Under the pieces are notes generated by a model that had not been told where the DNA came from, searched no databases, and saw only the letters and a list, made by a program, of their open reading frames with translations. Both the position numbers and the translations under genes were made by a program. A stretch of 64,000 bases of DNA. It comes from Davidsoniella eucalypti. Taxonomy: Eukaryota > Ascomycota > Sordariomycetes > Microascales > Ceratocystidaceae. Positions within the stretch are counted from its first letter, which is position 1; the number at the start of each line of letters is the position of its first letter. The stretch spans positions 1 to 64,000 of the forward strand of contig RMBW01000089.1 of the NCBI GenBank assembly GCA_004009845.1, written 5' to 3'. This document shows positions 20,546-34,052 of the stretch, piece after piece.

Positions 20546-23500
20546 ATGAAGTGATTGATCCCGGACCTGAGGATCAAGAAGCAAGTAAAGTGAGGATAAG
20601 GAACAAAGAAACAAAGAAGAAGAGGAAAAGAGAAGGAGAGAGGGAGAAGGGGAAGGTTTTGTAGTTCTAGAGGGGAGCTCGTGGATTCAAATACTATTAG
20701 GACTATTGGGAGCCCTTCTCGTTCTTCCTGCCTGGTTTCGCTGGTCCTGTCCTGTCCTGTCCTTCCCAATTTGGTGCACTGCAAGGCCACAGCAAATGGC
20801 GGGGCGTAGAAAAAAAACTGGGCACTACTACCACCATCGCCCTCAACATAAACAAAACAAGCAAGCACCACCCCTCACGTCGACACCTGCCTCGCCCGCC
20901 GCTTTACGTTTCCATAACAGTCCACTATGTTCGTCGGCAAGCATTACAAGGCGCCTGGCCAAGCGCTCTAAATTCAGCTCCATATGCTGATAACTAGCCG
21001 GTACATACATACTATGCTATAAGACATGTTGAGCGCTATAGCTGAAGTTTCTACGAGCGGTCACAGCCCACCCTTCATTGTGTTTGATGGTAGCTCTGGT
21101 GCTACCCCTCCATTGGTCCCTGTAGTCCAGATATTCGACGTAGCAAGATCTGTACATCGACCAACAGCCATTGATTCTATGGTCAGCTTGCTTTTTTGGG
21201 GCTTTTTCTAACAGCCTAGAATATTTTGCGAATGTTTTCCAAGGCTGGAGCTTCCTAGCACTAACTAAAGCTCCAAGGTCCGGCTTCGCAGTCCGATGGA
21301 GATTGTTAGTCCGGTACAAACAACAACCAAGCTCGTAGCGGCAAATTTAGTAGTAGCTTCGGATATCTCCAGGTAACCCTCTATCTTGGCCTAGCAAGCT
21401 CAAGTCAATGTCTTCCTTTCCCTTTCGCATGACTCCTCCGTCGTCCGCAGCTGGCAGCTTGGCGCCCTAATTCGTGTTTATAGTTTAGTTGTAAACCTAT
21501 ACACCCTAAGAGAGGCTGGTTCGCTTCAAGATTCCATCAATAAAATAACAAGGCATTGGATAGCCAGCTCTCGGCGTATGGATAAGCATGGGCGTCATCC
21601 ATATTGCGCTTGCGTTGTTTTGCTTTCGATCTGAGAAACCCCCCACTCTTTTCTTTCCCGTCCATTCGGCAAGGTAATCAGCATATCTGTACATGGTGCA
21701 TATATAGAAAGAAGGCTCAGGCGAGGCGGAGTGCCCGTGCTCGTCAAGGGTTCAAGAGCAATAGTACGCACCCTCCGCCGATCAACACTGCGACTCTACA
21801 CTGTTCTCACACCGGGAATACCATGGCTACAACATGTGTGAATCGCCTCATACTGTGCTATCAGATCAGACTCCGTCTCAGTGATTTCCTATATAATATC
21901 ATGACATGATGATCCAATACAACTCATGACTATGGGGGGCAGGTCCGGTAAAGTAGCTTCAAACGTACATAAAAAAGCCCTGTCTCTTATTTTGTCACCA
22001 CAGGCCCTGAGTCCACACATAACCATGTAATAGCTAGCCATAATAGCTCGGATCCGGTGTTATCTGAGCCATATCGTCATCCATCTATCTCGACGCATGA
22101 GCCTCCGTCACTTCATATATTTGACCCATCGTAAAGCCATATATGACTCCATGGCCACACAGTCTAGGCTGCACTTCAGCAAAGGTCCTTCTCCTACTGC
22201 GACAGTATCGCCGAAAATGCGCCAGTCTTGTATGTGCGTGTACTGGGATGAAAAGGCTTGATAACATGAGATGATGCAAGAACACATACAAATACATTTT
22301 AGTACACCTCCATCATGGACTCATGTTTTGAACGGTGGGAAAACCCAAGGATTATTACCATCAAAGGTTAGTGGCCATCCAACCACAAGCCATCTCAAAA
22401 CAAATCCAGGAATGGCCTGTGGCAGCCACGGAAACAGCCACGCAGGTAACATCGACAAAATCGCGAAGATAGAGACATAAACAGGTGCGGGAATTAGGTC
22501 CGGTGTCCGCCCGTTTAGATGTGAGGCTTAAAAGGCTGATAATTGGCCGGGCCAATTACACCACCTACATATGTTTTCTCGGCCAAGCAGACAAGGAAAA
22601 AATAAAAAAATAACACCGACAACAAGACCACACATTCCTGTTTACGTTTGTAGGAGCAAGAGCAGCCGACAGGCCCGCCCATTGCTCGTCGATAGCGAGT
22701 CTTTTTACATCATAGACTGTCAATTGCTTCGCGTAATCTATATTGAAGCCCACTGTCATATCACCATCATCATCACCATAACCCAACGATAATGCATTGT
22801 TTTGATTAATGCAAGGTAGTGATAGTGGTTGTAGAAGCAGTTCTCGGACTCTACAATGAATAGTTGTAGGCCTTCTTTTTAGCGGTAAACTAAAGCACTA
22901 AAGATCTACCCACGCAGCAAGGGCGCTTCAACATTCCCTTCACGCCAATAAAGCAACTACTTTTTGACCCCTCAATCCCTCTTGGCCAAGGGGAGAAAAG
23001 AAGAAAAAAACAACTCTCTTTTTCTTCCCCACTTAACATATCCTTGTAAAAGTGCTCGCAGAAACAAGACGAACGGCACAGAAGCCGCATAATGGTTAGA
23101 GAGTCGACAACAAATGGCTAACGGACAACCACTAGCATGTTTCAAAAAAAAAATCTGGCTAGGCTTACGGCCTTTTATTCGGCGTAGAAAAATTAAAGCT
23201 TTGGCGTTGCATTATACGATAATAAATAGTCTGACTTTTTTTCCTGGCCTGATTTAACTCATGCCATTTTTTTTTTTACCAGCATAAGAAAAAAATCAAA
23301 GCTAGTGGACTATATGTGGCGCTCGTCCGACGTACGCCACGTTCACAATAAGGCTTTAATACCAAGTCAGCAAGTTTATCCCAAACATTTATTTGTACGG
23401 TCGACTCAACAGGTCTTCGTACTACAGTTTATCAGACTTAATGTAACTATGTAGATCTTCAAAATAGTCAATTTCATACAATTAACACGATAACCCCCCC

Positions 23501-23927
23501 CCTTCCCCTTTACCCCGAAGCCGATGCTCCGGAATCCATCTGGATTCTGACAGCTCGGGTGAACTGGTGTTCAAACACCTCGGATGAATGAAAGGAAAAG
23601 CTTACATTCCGGAGCTTTCCGAGTAACGTGTTCGTATGCAATATAATTTAATAGATGTAGTATTTCTAGTTGCATGTTCAATTTCGCATGTGTGTGTGGT
23701 AAGATCAGCCATAGTTCATATGTATAAATCCCAATATCAGTATCGGCTGTATGTAACTTCATCTGTAAAACTCAGGCAATGGTTGCCCTATATCTCCATG
23801 CCTACCCTTTCTCGATTCCTTCCTGTCTATAGATTATTCTCGATCATGCATGATCCCATCTTGTAGGCCGGTCCAATGATACAACTCCATAATAGGCTTC
23901 TACTATTGCATATTGCTATTTGTCCTG
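20546..23927. other. gene-free stretch
   Basis: The first few hundred bases should hold the enolase promoter, including a short CCTGT tandem run near 20744-20762. After that I see no credible gene, RNA gene or repeat. Open frames are short and lack family resemblance. A C9 run lies near 23495. Confidence 0.4.
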
Positions 23928-25602
23928 CTACTGGTTTCTGGTCTTTGTTAACATGTCTGCTACAGAGCGTTGTCTAGGATCTGCTCCTCGGGACCTTGAT
24001 TGTGCAGCTCGTCCTACATTGCTACTTGGAGGAACTGGATCTGAAGCTGCCGTGCCTAGAGTCCGTGTGAACCCAAGTGATTGGCCTGGAGTATTTTTAT
24101 TTCTACCCACAACACTGCTGCTACCTCGGCCACGGCCAAGTGAAGATCCTCGCTTCGATGGTGCTGTTGGTTTCTTTGGTGCTGGAGTCGTCTTTGGTGT
24201 AGTAAGCGGGAGATGTCCTCGGGATGAAGGAGGGTTTGATCTAGTGGAACTTGTAGACTCGGATTTTATTTGTGGTTGAGATGGACCGGCAGTCGATGAT
24301 GCAGATTGTCGAGCATTGAATTGGGTAGGATTGGGCTCCCGCTTGACCGAGGCTGATCGTGCATTATCCGGCGGTCCGGGAGATGCCGTGTTCTGACTCT
24401 TAGCACCCGAACCAGATGCGGCCGAAGCTATTGATTGAGGGCCTTTAAAATGCTTGAATAGCTCTTGCCATTCGTTGGACGCCATAACTCGAATATCGTC
24501 ATCTCCATCATCGTCTTCGCAAATTTTGACAAGGCCCTTGCCGTCTTTGTCAGTTAGCCGCTTCCCATCTATATCCAGTGCATCGGGAGCTACTAGTGAG
24601 TCCGAAACGTAATCTTCATCATCGGAGTCGGTAAGCTCAATGATCTCCGGTTTGTTATCGTCTGACACATCGTTTTCAATATTTGGATTCTTATCCTGTT
24701 CGAAGCGAGCTAAAGCGGCTGCTGCTCGCAGCTCACGTCCGCGCATGCTGCCCGCAACGCGTGGCTTTGCCGCTGTGGCCTTGAGACCCGTTGCTTTTTC
24801 CAGCTCGCTCTTGATGACTTCGTCTGCCCCGATAGCCACACCGTTGGCGCCAAACTTCTTTAGAATGCGTTTCTCCTTCTGTTCTCTGTACGATAGTTTA
24901 GGCTTGCGTTTGCGGCCACCGCCAGTGTTTGTACGATAAGTGCCACCACATAGGTGTTCTGGTACGGCCTCGTTGGCGAGAATGGTCGGGCGTGTGACGG
25001 CTCCGGTAGCTAGAGCTCGGCCTTTTCCCCATATACCTTCGCCGGTATATCCGTCAAACCAAAGCCCTGCCATTTGTCGCGCATAGTGGTTCCTCATGGC
25101 CCAGAAGGCGCGAGAATGATCCATATATTTACAATGCGCCAGTCTATTGTTTGTGACGTTATTAGTATTTCGATTAGGAAATCATCGTAGAATAGTCGGT
25201 TCTACTGAGACCTATACATGTGTACTTACTCGTGCATCATGACCATTTGGACGTATTCGAATGGAAGCCATCGTCCCGATGATTTGCTACGCAATACCAG
25301 CTGGATAACCTCGCCAGCATTGAAATTACGACCGACAAATTCACGATTTGGTTGACATTCTTCCAGTGAAGTGACGAAAATGAAATTCTTTTTCATGACA
25401 GGAACTGTAAACTATTGTTAGAAATGAATGGTGTTTTGTAATGGTAGAGTTCCATGTTGTCAGGCTTACAACATTGCGCCGCGATGCGCTCTAGGAAATC
25501 TTGCGCGATGGCTTCATTCGAGCCGGGCAAAGCCTTGATAAATGAGACGTTCGCATTAGGCGGTGCCTTGCGTGCGTTTAATCGCGTGAAGCCAAGTGAC
25601 AT
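23928..25602 (-). CDS. wss1: WSS1-like WLM-domain DNA-dependent metalloprotease
   Basis: Protease that degrades proteins crosslinked to DNA, acting in the nucleus with SUMO and Cdc48. Exons 25602-25470, 25404-25230 and 25143-23928 give 507 residues; introns are 65 and 86 bp. The WLM domain covers about residues 1-160: it opens MSLGFTRLNARKAPPNANVS, continues through REFVGRNFNAGEVIQLVLR, and its zinc site HELAHCKYMDH (HExxHxxxxxH, about 102-112) is rebuilt across the second intron. An FWAMRNHYARQMAGLW helix and a GYTGEGIWGKG loop follow. The tail has an acidic hydrophobic patch, IIELTDSDDED, typical of SUMO-interacting motifs, and then a long basic, Ser/Pro-rich disordered region. The start MSLGF matches the usual family N-terminus, although the frame extends further upstream. 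Confidence 0.93.
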
Positions 25603-28600
25603 CTCGAAGAAATTAGTTGTTGATTTACTTATTATCACGATGATATATTGTGTTGATGTCTTCAATTGCATTGCCTGCTCTTAGCTGTCGCACAAGATAG
25701 ATGCCTAGCTATTGTACTATGAACCCTAGAATGCTGTTAGCACAACCCTATGTTTGGGATTTCTAGTATCTGGTAACCCTATTGTAGGCATGTACATGGA
25801 TATTTTCAAGATAATTGCTCCGATATATTGGTACATAAGTATTGTTGATCATTGTACTCGACTATAATGTACAAGGATCTTTATCTGAGAATGTAATTCC
25901 TGAAAAAAGCATCCTTTGATGATGTTGAGCGCTGATCACATTCCTCCTATTGCTTTCATGAGTCAAGCGAACTGTGAAGCGAGCAGTCAAATAGCCAGGA
26001 TGCTGGATGTTGATCCGGTAATTATAGGGAGAGGCTCAGTGGAAAATAAGAAATAAGAACGAAGCGATATGTGATATGTGCATATAAGCACCATGGGAAT
26101 CTCGACGAGATAAGAAGGCCCTAGCCTTCCCTGTCTCCAAATCTACAAAGTGTGATAATCGACGTCATTTAGTTTCCCAGAGATTTTTCTAGTTGACCAG
26201 ATTACAGAAATAGTCATGGATGTCGTGAATCAAGACAAAGCCTCCGCATTTGGGTTGATGTTGTCGTTTCTAAGTGCGTCATGTTCTATACAATACAGGT
26301 AGAATGATCTCGCTTCAGACAGAGACTATTGAACGCTACTTGGTAGATATAGTAGTCAGGAGGATCCTGTGAATCATGAATCACGTAACACTACGACTTA
26401 CGATGAATGAATGGAATGAATGCAGTTTTAACTCAAAACAAAAAAGTGTCCAGAGTACGCGAACAGCAAACTAGCCGTTTTGTAAGCAAACGGCCGCGAA
26501 GTCTTTTAATAGCTGATGCTACCTTTTTCGCTCCTTCTGTTATCACCAAATCGATATGGATGCTTTGCTGTGGGTTCTCTCAAACAAAGCTAAGAGATGA
26601 TGTCAAAGCTAATACAACAGTAAATGAATATGATGATGTGTAATCTAGTGCCGAGCAAGACGAACTCCCCGATGAAACGAAGAGGACACTCTACACTGCA
26701 TCTGTGTGTTCCCGGAGATGACATTGTTTGGCGACGATAGCCGTTGCTTGCGAGTTCACCATGGGCTAGGATAAAGGCGTTTTTGAGACCCTGGGTAGTT
26801 ACTGGTGCTAGTACACCAAGTTCTAGTAGAGTGGGATGGTCTCTCTAGCGATGCATGTCTGTTCACAATAGCGGCCTGCGTTGTTTGCTAATGCCATCCG
26901 GGGCTGAGAAGCACAAGTAGAAGGGAAAGGAAACAAGCAGACTGAGTAGGGATATTGAGTACACTTTGTCGAATATCTGAAATGTATGACAATCTCCTCC
27001 CAGCTTGTTAGGACATGTATCATGGCGAACGTGGCGGGATAGCGTGCAAATGTCTCCCAGTGGCCAATGATATCGAGGAGCATCTACGTGTACAGCACGC
27101 AACCTCCCACATCAGGCCCAAGAGACACGCCGAGATGCCAGGGAGAAGCAGCGAAGATGAATAAGAAGAAAGAGGGGAGAGTTGGACCACGGCAAGAAGT
27201 GCACGATGGATGGCCTACTGGATCCGTGGGTGCATCTAGCGCACGTTGGTTCACCAAGACAATAGTCGAACTGCGTAGTCGATCGCTAAGATCACATATG
27301 AGCCTGGGTAGGTTTTAGGTTCCGCCGTGACGCTATTTGGCCCTCTGGAATGCTTGTTGCTACCACTGACCCAAATTACGGCAGCCGGGTGTTAAAGCAA
27401 CACAAAGCTGTACCTGGAATCTTTGCATGATAAATTAGCCTACGTCAGAGCCAGACAATTTCATACCGTGTATCGTCGATGGTAAAACCGATACAGATAA
27501 GTCAAAGGAAGCTGTATATGCAGGACACTGAAGTATCGAAGTACCGTATCACAATGAATCTGGCTGATATGGGTTCAATTTTCCGCAAGCGATTCTGCAA
27601 GCACGGAATGAGCGAGTAGAAGTACATGTACGAATAAAAGAATAAAAGAAGAAACCCCGATATATTCGCAGTTCACTGGCTATATCATCGTGATAGCATT
27701 GCCTGTTTTGGCAGGACGAAGATCTCCAACAGACGACAAGTTCGTGACTTCGCTATTTACTTGTGGAAAAAAGGGAAAATGCCTCAGTTAGGGCAGCAAT
27801 TATCACCAGATTCGCGTCTACTGTAGTTCTGTTGTCTCGGCACATTGACAGAGATCCGACTTGCAGTCTAAACTCGCATCTCGTCAAGCTGGTTCTACAT
27901 GCATGCACACACACATATGCCCACAGCTTGTTTGTCAAAGAGTGCTGATCTTAGCATGGCCCGCCCAAGAGCAGAATATAGGTTTTCTTCCCTCCTATTC
28001 TTGGGGAGCATCAGAGCGGAGCGGAGGAAGCGATGCCTGAAAGCAACCTTTCCAGCCCTTTTCTTTTTCCGACCTGTCCCTTGTGTTTTTGCTATTGCTC
28101 TTTGCCTTGCGGACATTGTTGCCCTACTGGAATTCAGCGACGTTTCAGTGGTCCCTGCGGTAATGCTGAAAGCGTGGGTTGCCTTAGCATATCTCGTGGT
28201 GCCAGAAGACGGTCCCTGCGTGTGTTGTATCTGGTGTGTTGTCTTCGTTTTAATTCCTTATGCTGTCGTTTCTCTACCAAGACGAAAATGAACACCGAAT
28301 ACAACAGTAGACATGTAGCAGTAAGGCTCCTCGACTGGCTCAAGCAGGGCCTTGGGAAACTGAATAGAAGCTTGGTATACAAGTGTACTGGCCCGTCCGC
28401 CGAAGAAGAAACGACGAAGCTGGTGATTGTTGATGGTCTTCCAAGGCCCCCAGCACGAGAGGAAAAAGAACGCATTCGACAAAGGTGCCATGGCTATATC
28501 GCCCTGTTTCTCCTTGTATGATTACAGCAAAGGTTTTTCAATGTTATTCGAGGCTTATTTGGAAAAGCTCCAGCGAACAGACCGAACCCAAAATGCGGGA

Positions 28601-31167
28601 TAGAATTTGTACTGGGTAAATAAAATAAGCCAGGGAATAATCACAATGACTTGCTGCGTTTTGCAGAGCGAATCTGAAACGTTGTCTGTTCTCGATAGTG
28701 ATAGTGTGGAATGAGCCGAAGATCTCAATATCAAAAGCAGCAGCTCACACGCAGTGAAAACAAATTTGAAAAAGACTGAGCACTCCGCATAAGTGCAATT
28801 AATATCTGTGATTATGAACATGCTAATGCATGCATCTCGATAACAATGTCGCAGCACTAGCCAAAGTACCTCTTTCACGACAGAGAAGAGGCGCTGTACT
28901 ATGTGTGATGCCGTCGATATATGAGGAGCTGATGCGGCTGGCTGCAAATTCGAGCCCACCATCCTTCACGTAGCTTATCTATTAGGAACCTTTTGAGGCT
29001 CTTCGAGATTGGCTCAAGCCACCATGGCGGAACCGGATGGAAAGATACACATTTTGCCTTGGCAAGAGCTACCAACGGGGCATGATGGTGTTTTGTTGTC
29101 ACACTCGTATTGTGTCTCTTGTGCTTTCAGATGCATTTTGTACTGCTGCTGAAAACGGAACGCATGATATCACTACAAACGTGTGTCGGCGGTAGAGATT
29201 ATTGGCAGTATTGCATTTCTAGGCTTTGTAAGCGAAGAGGAAACATTGGCTTCACAGCGACATGAAAACGGGCTATCCGCTGCGATTTATCAGGGAAATA
29301 GTGACATGGAGATCGACAGATCTCTGGGTGCAATGTGGTATCGTTGCAATAATGGCATGCAATATTTGCAGTGCAGACACTGGTTTGTCGAGTCTGGGTC
29401 GGATCGGATTTCTCATGGCTGGTTTCCACAGATTTACATGGATAGTCTAGCGACCAAGCCCGTACGGTTGTGTGTTCATAGCCTGTATGTCTACATTGTA
29501 CCAGAGCCAGGCTGGAAGAACACACTACATCGTTCTCAGTGGAGACCAGCCATAGCTGGTGTCTCGTATTGGCCGGCCGTAAAGCGATAGTGGCATGGAG
29601 AGATGCTAAGCTTTATGCAGGAAACGGTGGAACGAACGATATGAATCAGTTGAATACGAACAGCCGGATGGGGTGCTTGGGGTATGTTGCCATCTTGTTT
29701 TTGTTTCTCTTCTTCTTGCACTAATCACTAATAGAAGCTAGCCGAAAGCAGCCAAGACAAGAAGCAAACGCATACAAGCCTTTCTTTCCCTTCGCCACAT
29801 CAATGGAACAAGAGACAAGAGAGCAGATAGTTGGTTGTACAGCTACGGTTTGATGCTAAGCTACTAGACATAGTATCCGTATTTCGCTAAGATGACAGAC
29901 AGACCAGAGCCGCTAAGCCCAATGCAAGCCGGTGACCGTATCTGTGCTGCTTACGGCAAGACACGGTGTTGGTGCGTGATGGTTCTACACGACGGCATCG
30001 TCATTTCACAAGTGCAGGCAGGCTAAAAACCAAGGCGCGATAGGAGGGGAAACATGGTCGTGTGACTTGGGAACGGCGATATTCATGTCCTAGGGTGAGC
30101 GTAGTGCTGTTGTATACATTGTTTCATGAACGGCTGATAGAACAGAATAAAACACCGGGTTCGAAAGGATAGCCCAGAAGATGCGTATATATAGCAGCTT
30201 CTGATACGGGCCTGGAGAATCACCGGTGTCACAAGATAGGGCCAGAAAGGCAAATTCTACGACAATAAATTATAGTCTGTTACCAGGAAAGCACTTTTAG
30301 GGCACCGAAAAATAAGGTTGAAATTCACAGTGATGATCACAGTGCAGCGAGTCGAAAACTGCGTCTTCTATCGTGTGTACATGTAGGCTGTATTGGATGG
30401 GCCACTATTCTGTGGCTTTTTAGAGGGCAAGACTCAGATATAGAAGGTGAGGGGGTCTTTCAAGGCTATGGAAACACGAGGAGGAGAGAAGAGAGCAGGG
30501 GAAGATACGAGACAAAGAAGGAAGAACAAGACTAGCTATGAAAAAGAAAAGAAGAAAAGAAAAAGTGACAAAAAAGAAGGTGGTTTAAACGAGGCCTACG
30601 TGGTATTATTCCGCAGCCGAGAAAACAAGCAAACGAGAGACGACTACAACGATGCTTCTGTGCTAGTCTAGTACAATATGTACATGTACTAGCAGTTGTA
30701 CAAGTCCCAGCTGTCATTGCGTCTGCACGGGCATTGTACCAGAGACCCTTTTTTTCATCTTTTTTTCATCTTTTTTTCTTCAAGCGGTTGTCTGCTGAAC
30801 AAATATCTGAAGGAGACAACGTTTCTGGTAGTTGGCTTGGCGAGCAACCAAAAAGAAAAAAGAAAAGGATGAGCTAAACAAATGCAGAAGCAGGAAACAG
30901 GGCGAACAGACCCGGGACAGAAGTATACACGGTTTCTTCTCGCGATGCCCTACTGACAATCCATCCATACCTAGCCATCGGGTTGATCGTTGACAACACT
31001 AGTTCAAGCCACAAACAAAGCCACAAACATCCAGCTGGCTTGTTTGGACTTTGGAGAGATCTCTCTTCCATTTGCTGCCCGGCTGTTTGGCCGCCCACGC
31101 CTCTGTAGGCTTCGTCACCCAAAGGGTCTTTGGATGGCTGTAGAACTTTGCGTCTGAGGTGTTTGAG
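25603..31167. other. long gene-poor stretch
   Basis: About 5.6 kb without a gene I can support. Frames such as 27899-28291 plus, 28555-28962 minus and 29183-29590 plus show no known motifs, codon bias or splice-supported extension. No tRNA-like clover-leaf or long repeat was recognised by eye. Confidence 0.4.
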
Positions 31168-31175
31168 ACTTTGAG

Positions 31176-31214
<39 letters not shown>

Positions 31215-31260
31215 CATTTATCTTATGGAGCTATAGAGCTATGAAGAACTTTGAGAGGTT
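31168..31260 (-). mobile_element. ultra-short poly(A) retroposon with 13-bp target duplication, copy 1
   Basis: ACTTTGAGAGGTT occurs at 31168-31180 and again at 31248-31260, exactly flanking a 67-bp insert. The insert is a run of about 30 T followed by AATTCATTTATCTTATGGAGC and TATAGAGCTATGAAG. Read on the minus strand it is a roughly 37-bp body ending in a poly(A) tail, which is the structure left by target-primed retroposition. The body shares its ATTTATCTTATGGAGCTATA core with the copy at 41.3 kb. Confidence 0.8.
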
Positions 31261-32782
31261 ACATTGTCTGTCATCAACAGTCTAGCAAGGAAAAGAAAGT
31301 TGGGCCTGCACTATGAACGTTTTCTTTTTTTGCAAGATCAAGAAACACGACGCACTGATGACAGTAAGAAAGCCGTCTGAATCGCCCCATGTTTTGTTGT
31401 TGTTCTTGCTCTCTGTACATAGTTTTCCATGCACCTATAAGAAGCAATGGCCTGCCGGAGTAGCAGCCCAACGGCTCAGAACAAGAGCTGCGGTTTCTTC
31501 CGAGAGATTGCGTAGACTGCTTGTCGAGTGCTACTGTAAGACGGACTGGACTTTGCTTCGTCAGAGTGTACTTATGTATAGATACACATGTAAATACAAA
31601 TAGTTGAGTCCGCGGGATTTCGTCATATAAGCTAAAGTGTATAGTTACATGTTACATTCACAGTAGTATGAACAAGTCTCCGAGAAATAGAGTCCAGCTG
31701 AGCTTCCTTCGAATGTCTGCCCCGATGTTCCGTAGGCAGTATTTGATTAGCACTGTCCTTGTCGCTTCTCTGGTACTGGTACCGTTATCTTCTCTCTGAA
31801 ATATCGCCAGTAAACCCTAATATCCCTCTCGCCCTCTATTACCGATCTCTCGATCAACCGCCAATTTGTCCAAGACGACAACACAGAAACAAAGAAGAAA
31901 AAACCGACAAAACCGATAAAACAATGCATATTCTGGCGCTCGGAGTTCAAGCGGCCAGAACTGAATTCCAAAACTACCCGCAAACAATGCCGAATTTTGA
32001 TCTGCCTGGCGTCGATCATTCAAAGCAACAGAAGAATCGGAAGATGCTATTCCTCGCTTTTATTCTTTTTATCTCTTGGCCTTATTGATCGCTTTTCCTT
32101 TCCGTTCTGATACGTTTTACCAATTCGCATTCTTAGCAAACGCTGTAAAATCCCGTATTTGATCGTTGCGGGTTTTCACCGAACTGCCGCTTTTATCGTA
32201 TCCCAAAGAAAAAAGGGAATAAAAAAGAATTAACAAAAAAGAGAAACAGTTGCTTTTGGACCAAGACCAAAGCTTTTCTTATTCTGGCAAGACGAAGTCC
32301 TGAAGAAACCCGAGCCCTGTTTCTGATTAGTTTTCTTATTTATTCATATCTGGCCGGCCAGCCCAACATCGTCTTGTTTTGCTTCCTCTCCTTCTCTTCC
32401 TGCCCAGTGCACGAATCTCTTTTCTTCTTCTTCTTATTAACCTCACTGCCTCCATCTTCTTCGTCCGGGAATCTTCGCTCTTCTCCGTTTGCTACTTTTA
32501 GTTTGTGGCTCGTCCTTTTTTCAACATTCTGATATCACTCAGTTCATCTCTCTCTGGTTGCCCTGCAGTTTACAAAAAGCTTTTCCAACCCACGCAGTTT
32601 TTTTTTCTTGCACTGCCCTCTATCACTTACAACCTTATTGCTACTGCACCACGCCTTGCTTCACTAGTGATTTTCACGCCGCCCTCGACGACAACGTACG
32701 ACCTCGCTCAAGGGAGCCCATCGCCCTGTCATATATCATATCCATCAACACGACATAGTACGCCTACACACAACCGACCACA
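31261..32782 (+). promoter_or_regulatory. upstream region of the secreted-protein gene, with CT-rich leader
   Basis: No gene. From about 32380 to 32500 the plus strand is a nearly continuous pyrimidine tract (CTTCCTCTCCTTCTC, TCTTCTTCTTCTT). Such CT blocks commonly mark the start-site region of strongly expressed genes in filamentous fungi. The coding start is at 32783, in CACAATGG context. Confidence 0.4.
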
Positions 32783-34052
32783 ATGGTTTCGTTCACTGCC
32801 ATTCTCATTGCTGCTCTCGCCGCCGTTGAAGGCGTTGCTGCCGGCCCCATCGACTACCGCCAGTGGCCACGCTTCATCGTGCCTCAGGTCCACTTCGAGA
32901 TCGTCAGCATGCGCCAGCAGACCCCGTTGAACCGCAAGGCCTTGGTTGAGGCTACGTGCATCGACCGCAATGCGTAAGCTACCCCCTTCTAGTCACGATA
33001 TCTCTCGGGTGCTTCCCTCCACTTCTCTCTCTTCCTGTCCAGTTTCTTCATATCGCCCTTCCCCTCCCTTTACCGCTGCACAACAAGAGCTAGTCTGCTC
33101 CTCCTTTTGGTCGTGATCGGCACCCGGTGCTTTCAAGAGAGACAGGCCGAACCTCCGCCCCCTTGTCCAGGCCAACGTGGGACTCACTCATGTCGGCGAT
33201 TCCTTTGCCTTGTCACTTTTTTCTTTGGCTCTATTGCTACAACGCTACGCTGGCCCAAACGAGAAACTGCTCGATAGGAAGAAACGTCACTGCAGACTGC
33301 AACATTGTAAAATGCAAGGACGAGCGTTGGGGCCACATTCAAACCTACAGGAAGATTGATTATACCCGATCACTGTAACAGCAGTTGCTGCAATAGCTTT
33401 TGCTGCTGCTTTTCCCAACGAAGGAAGAATAAGCCTTGTCCGCTTCACTCCTTGGACCATGTAACTACTCTCGAGCCTCAAAGAACTAGGATGTCTAAAC
33501 AGACAGCCAAAAAAAAACAAAGCAAAAAAAGAGGAAAAAAGCGCTTGGAATCGCGCTCTAATCTTGTTCAGCATGGATGAAGCCATCCACAGCAACTTCC
33601 TCTAGCCGATGGAGCCCATGAAACAGCCTCTAATTGTCATGTCCATTCCTTCATATGTCCCTTTCATAGACCACAGACACTATCACTACAACAGGCCTGC
33701 CCCTCCACATGGAATTGCCCAGCCAATGAAAATGAACGCCAAAGCTAACCACACAATCTGCCACAGTCACATTGTCTTCCACGACGAAAACGCCGCCGAG
33801 ATGGCCATCTGCGATTCGTTCAACGGCGGTACCAAGTGCGAAGGCGCCATTGCCCGTACCAACAGCCACGTTCTGTCGGCTCGCTTCTCCGTCGAGGCCC
33901 AGACCCAGGGCGCTACTATTAACATCTCCCGTGACGGCTGGGAGCAGTGCGTCCGCGCTGCCCGTGAAGCCTGCCCAACCGGCAGCCTACACGCCGTCTG
34001 TTATGGCGGTGCTACCAAGGGCAACATTGCTTTCCGCCTGGAGAACCCTTGA
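32783..34052 (+). CDS. small cysteine-rich secreted protein
   Basis: Exons 32783-32973 and 33767-34052 give 158 residues. The intron is 793 bp, unusually long for this window, with a GTAAGC donor, a GCTAACC branch-like site near 33744 and a CCACAG acceptor. Residues 1-20 form a clear signal peptide (MVSFTAILIAALAAVEGVAA) with a likely cut after VAA. The mature part has six cysteines (59, 79, 88, 125, 133, 142), which could form three disulfides, and one NIS glycosylation site (116). Exon 2 shows strong C-ending codon bias, and the CT-rich leader also suggests high expression. I do not recognise the family with certainty. Small secreted cysteine-rich proteins in fungi are often surface or effector-like proteins, but no function can be assigned here. 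Confidence 0.8.

Noticed and set aside
27899..28521. Overlapping plus-strand frames of 130 and 162 residues
   Set aside because: Cys/Val/Leu-rich with no recognisable domain, no splice-supported extension and competing frames on both strands.
29183..29590. 135-residue plus-strand frame
   Set aside because: No signal peptide, motif or family resemblance, and no codon bias compared with proven genes here.
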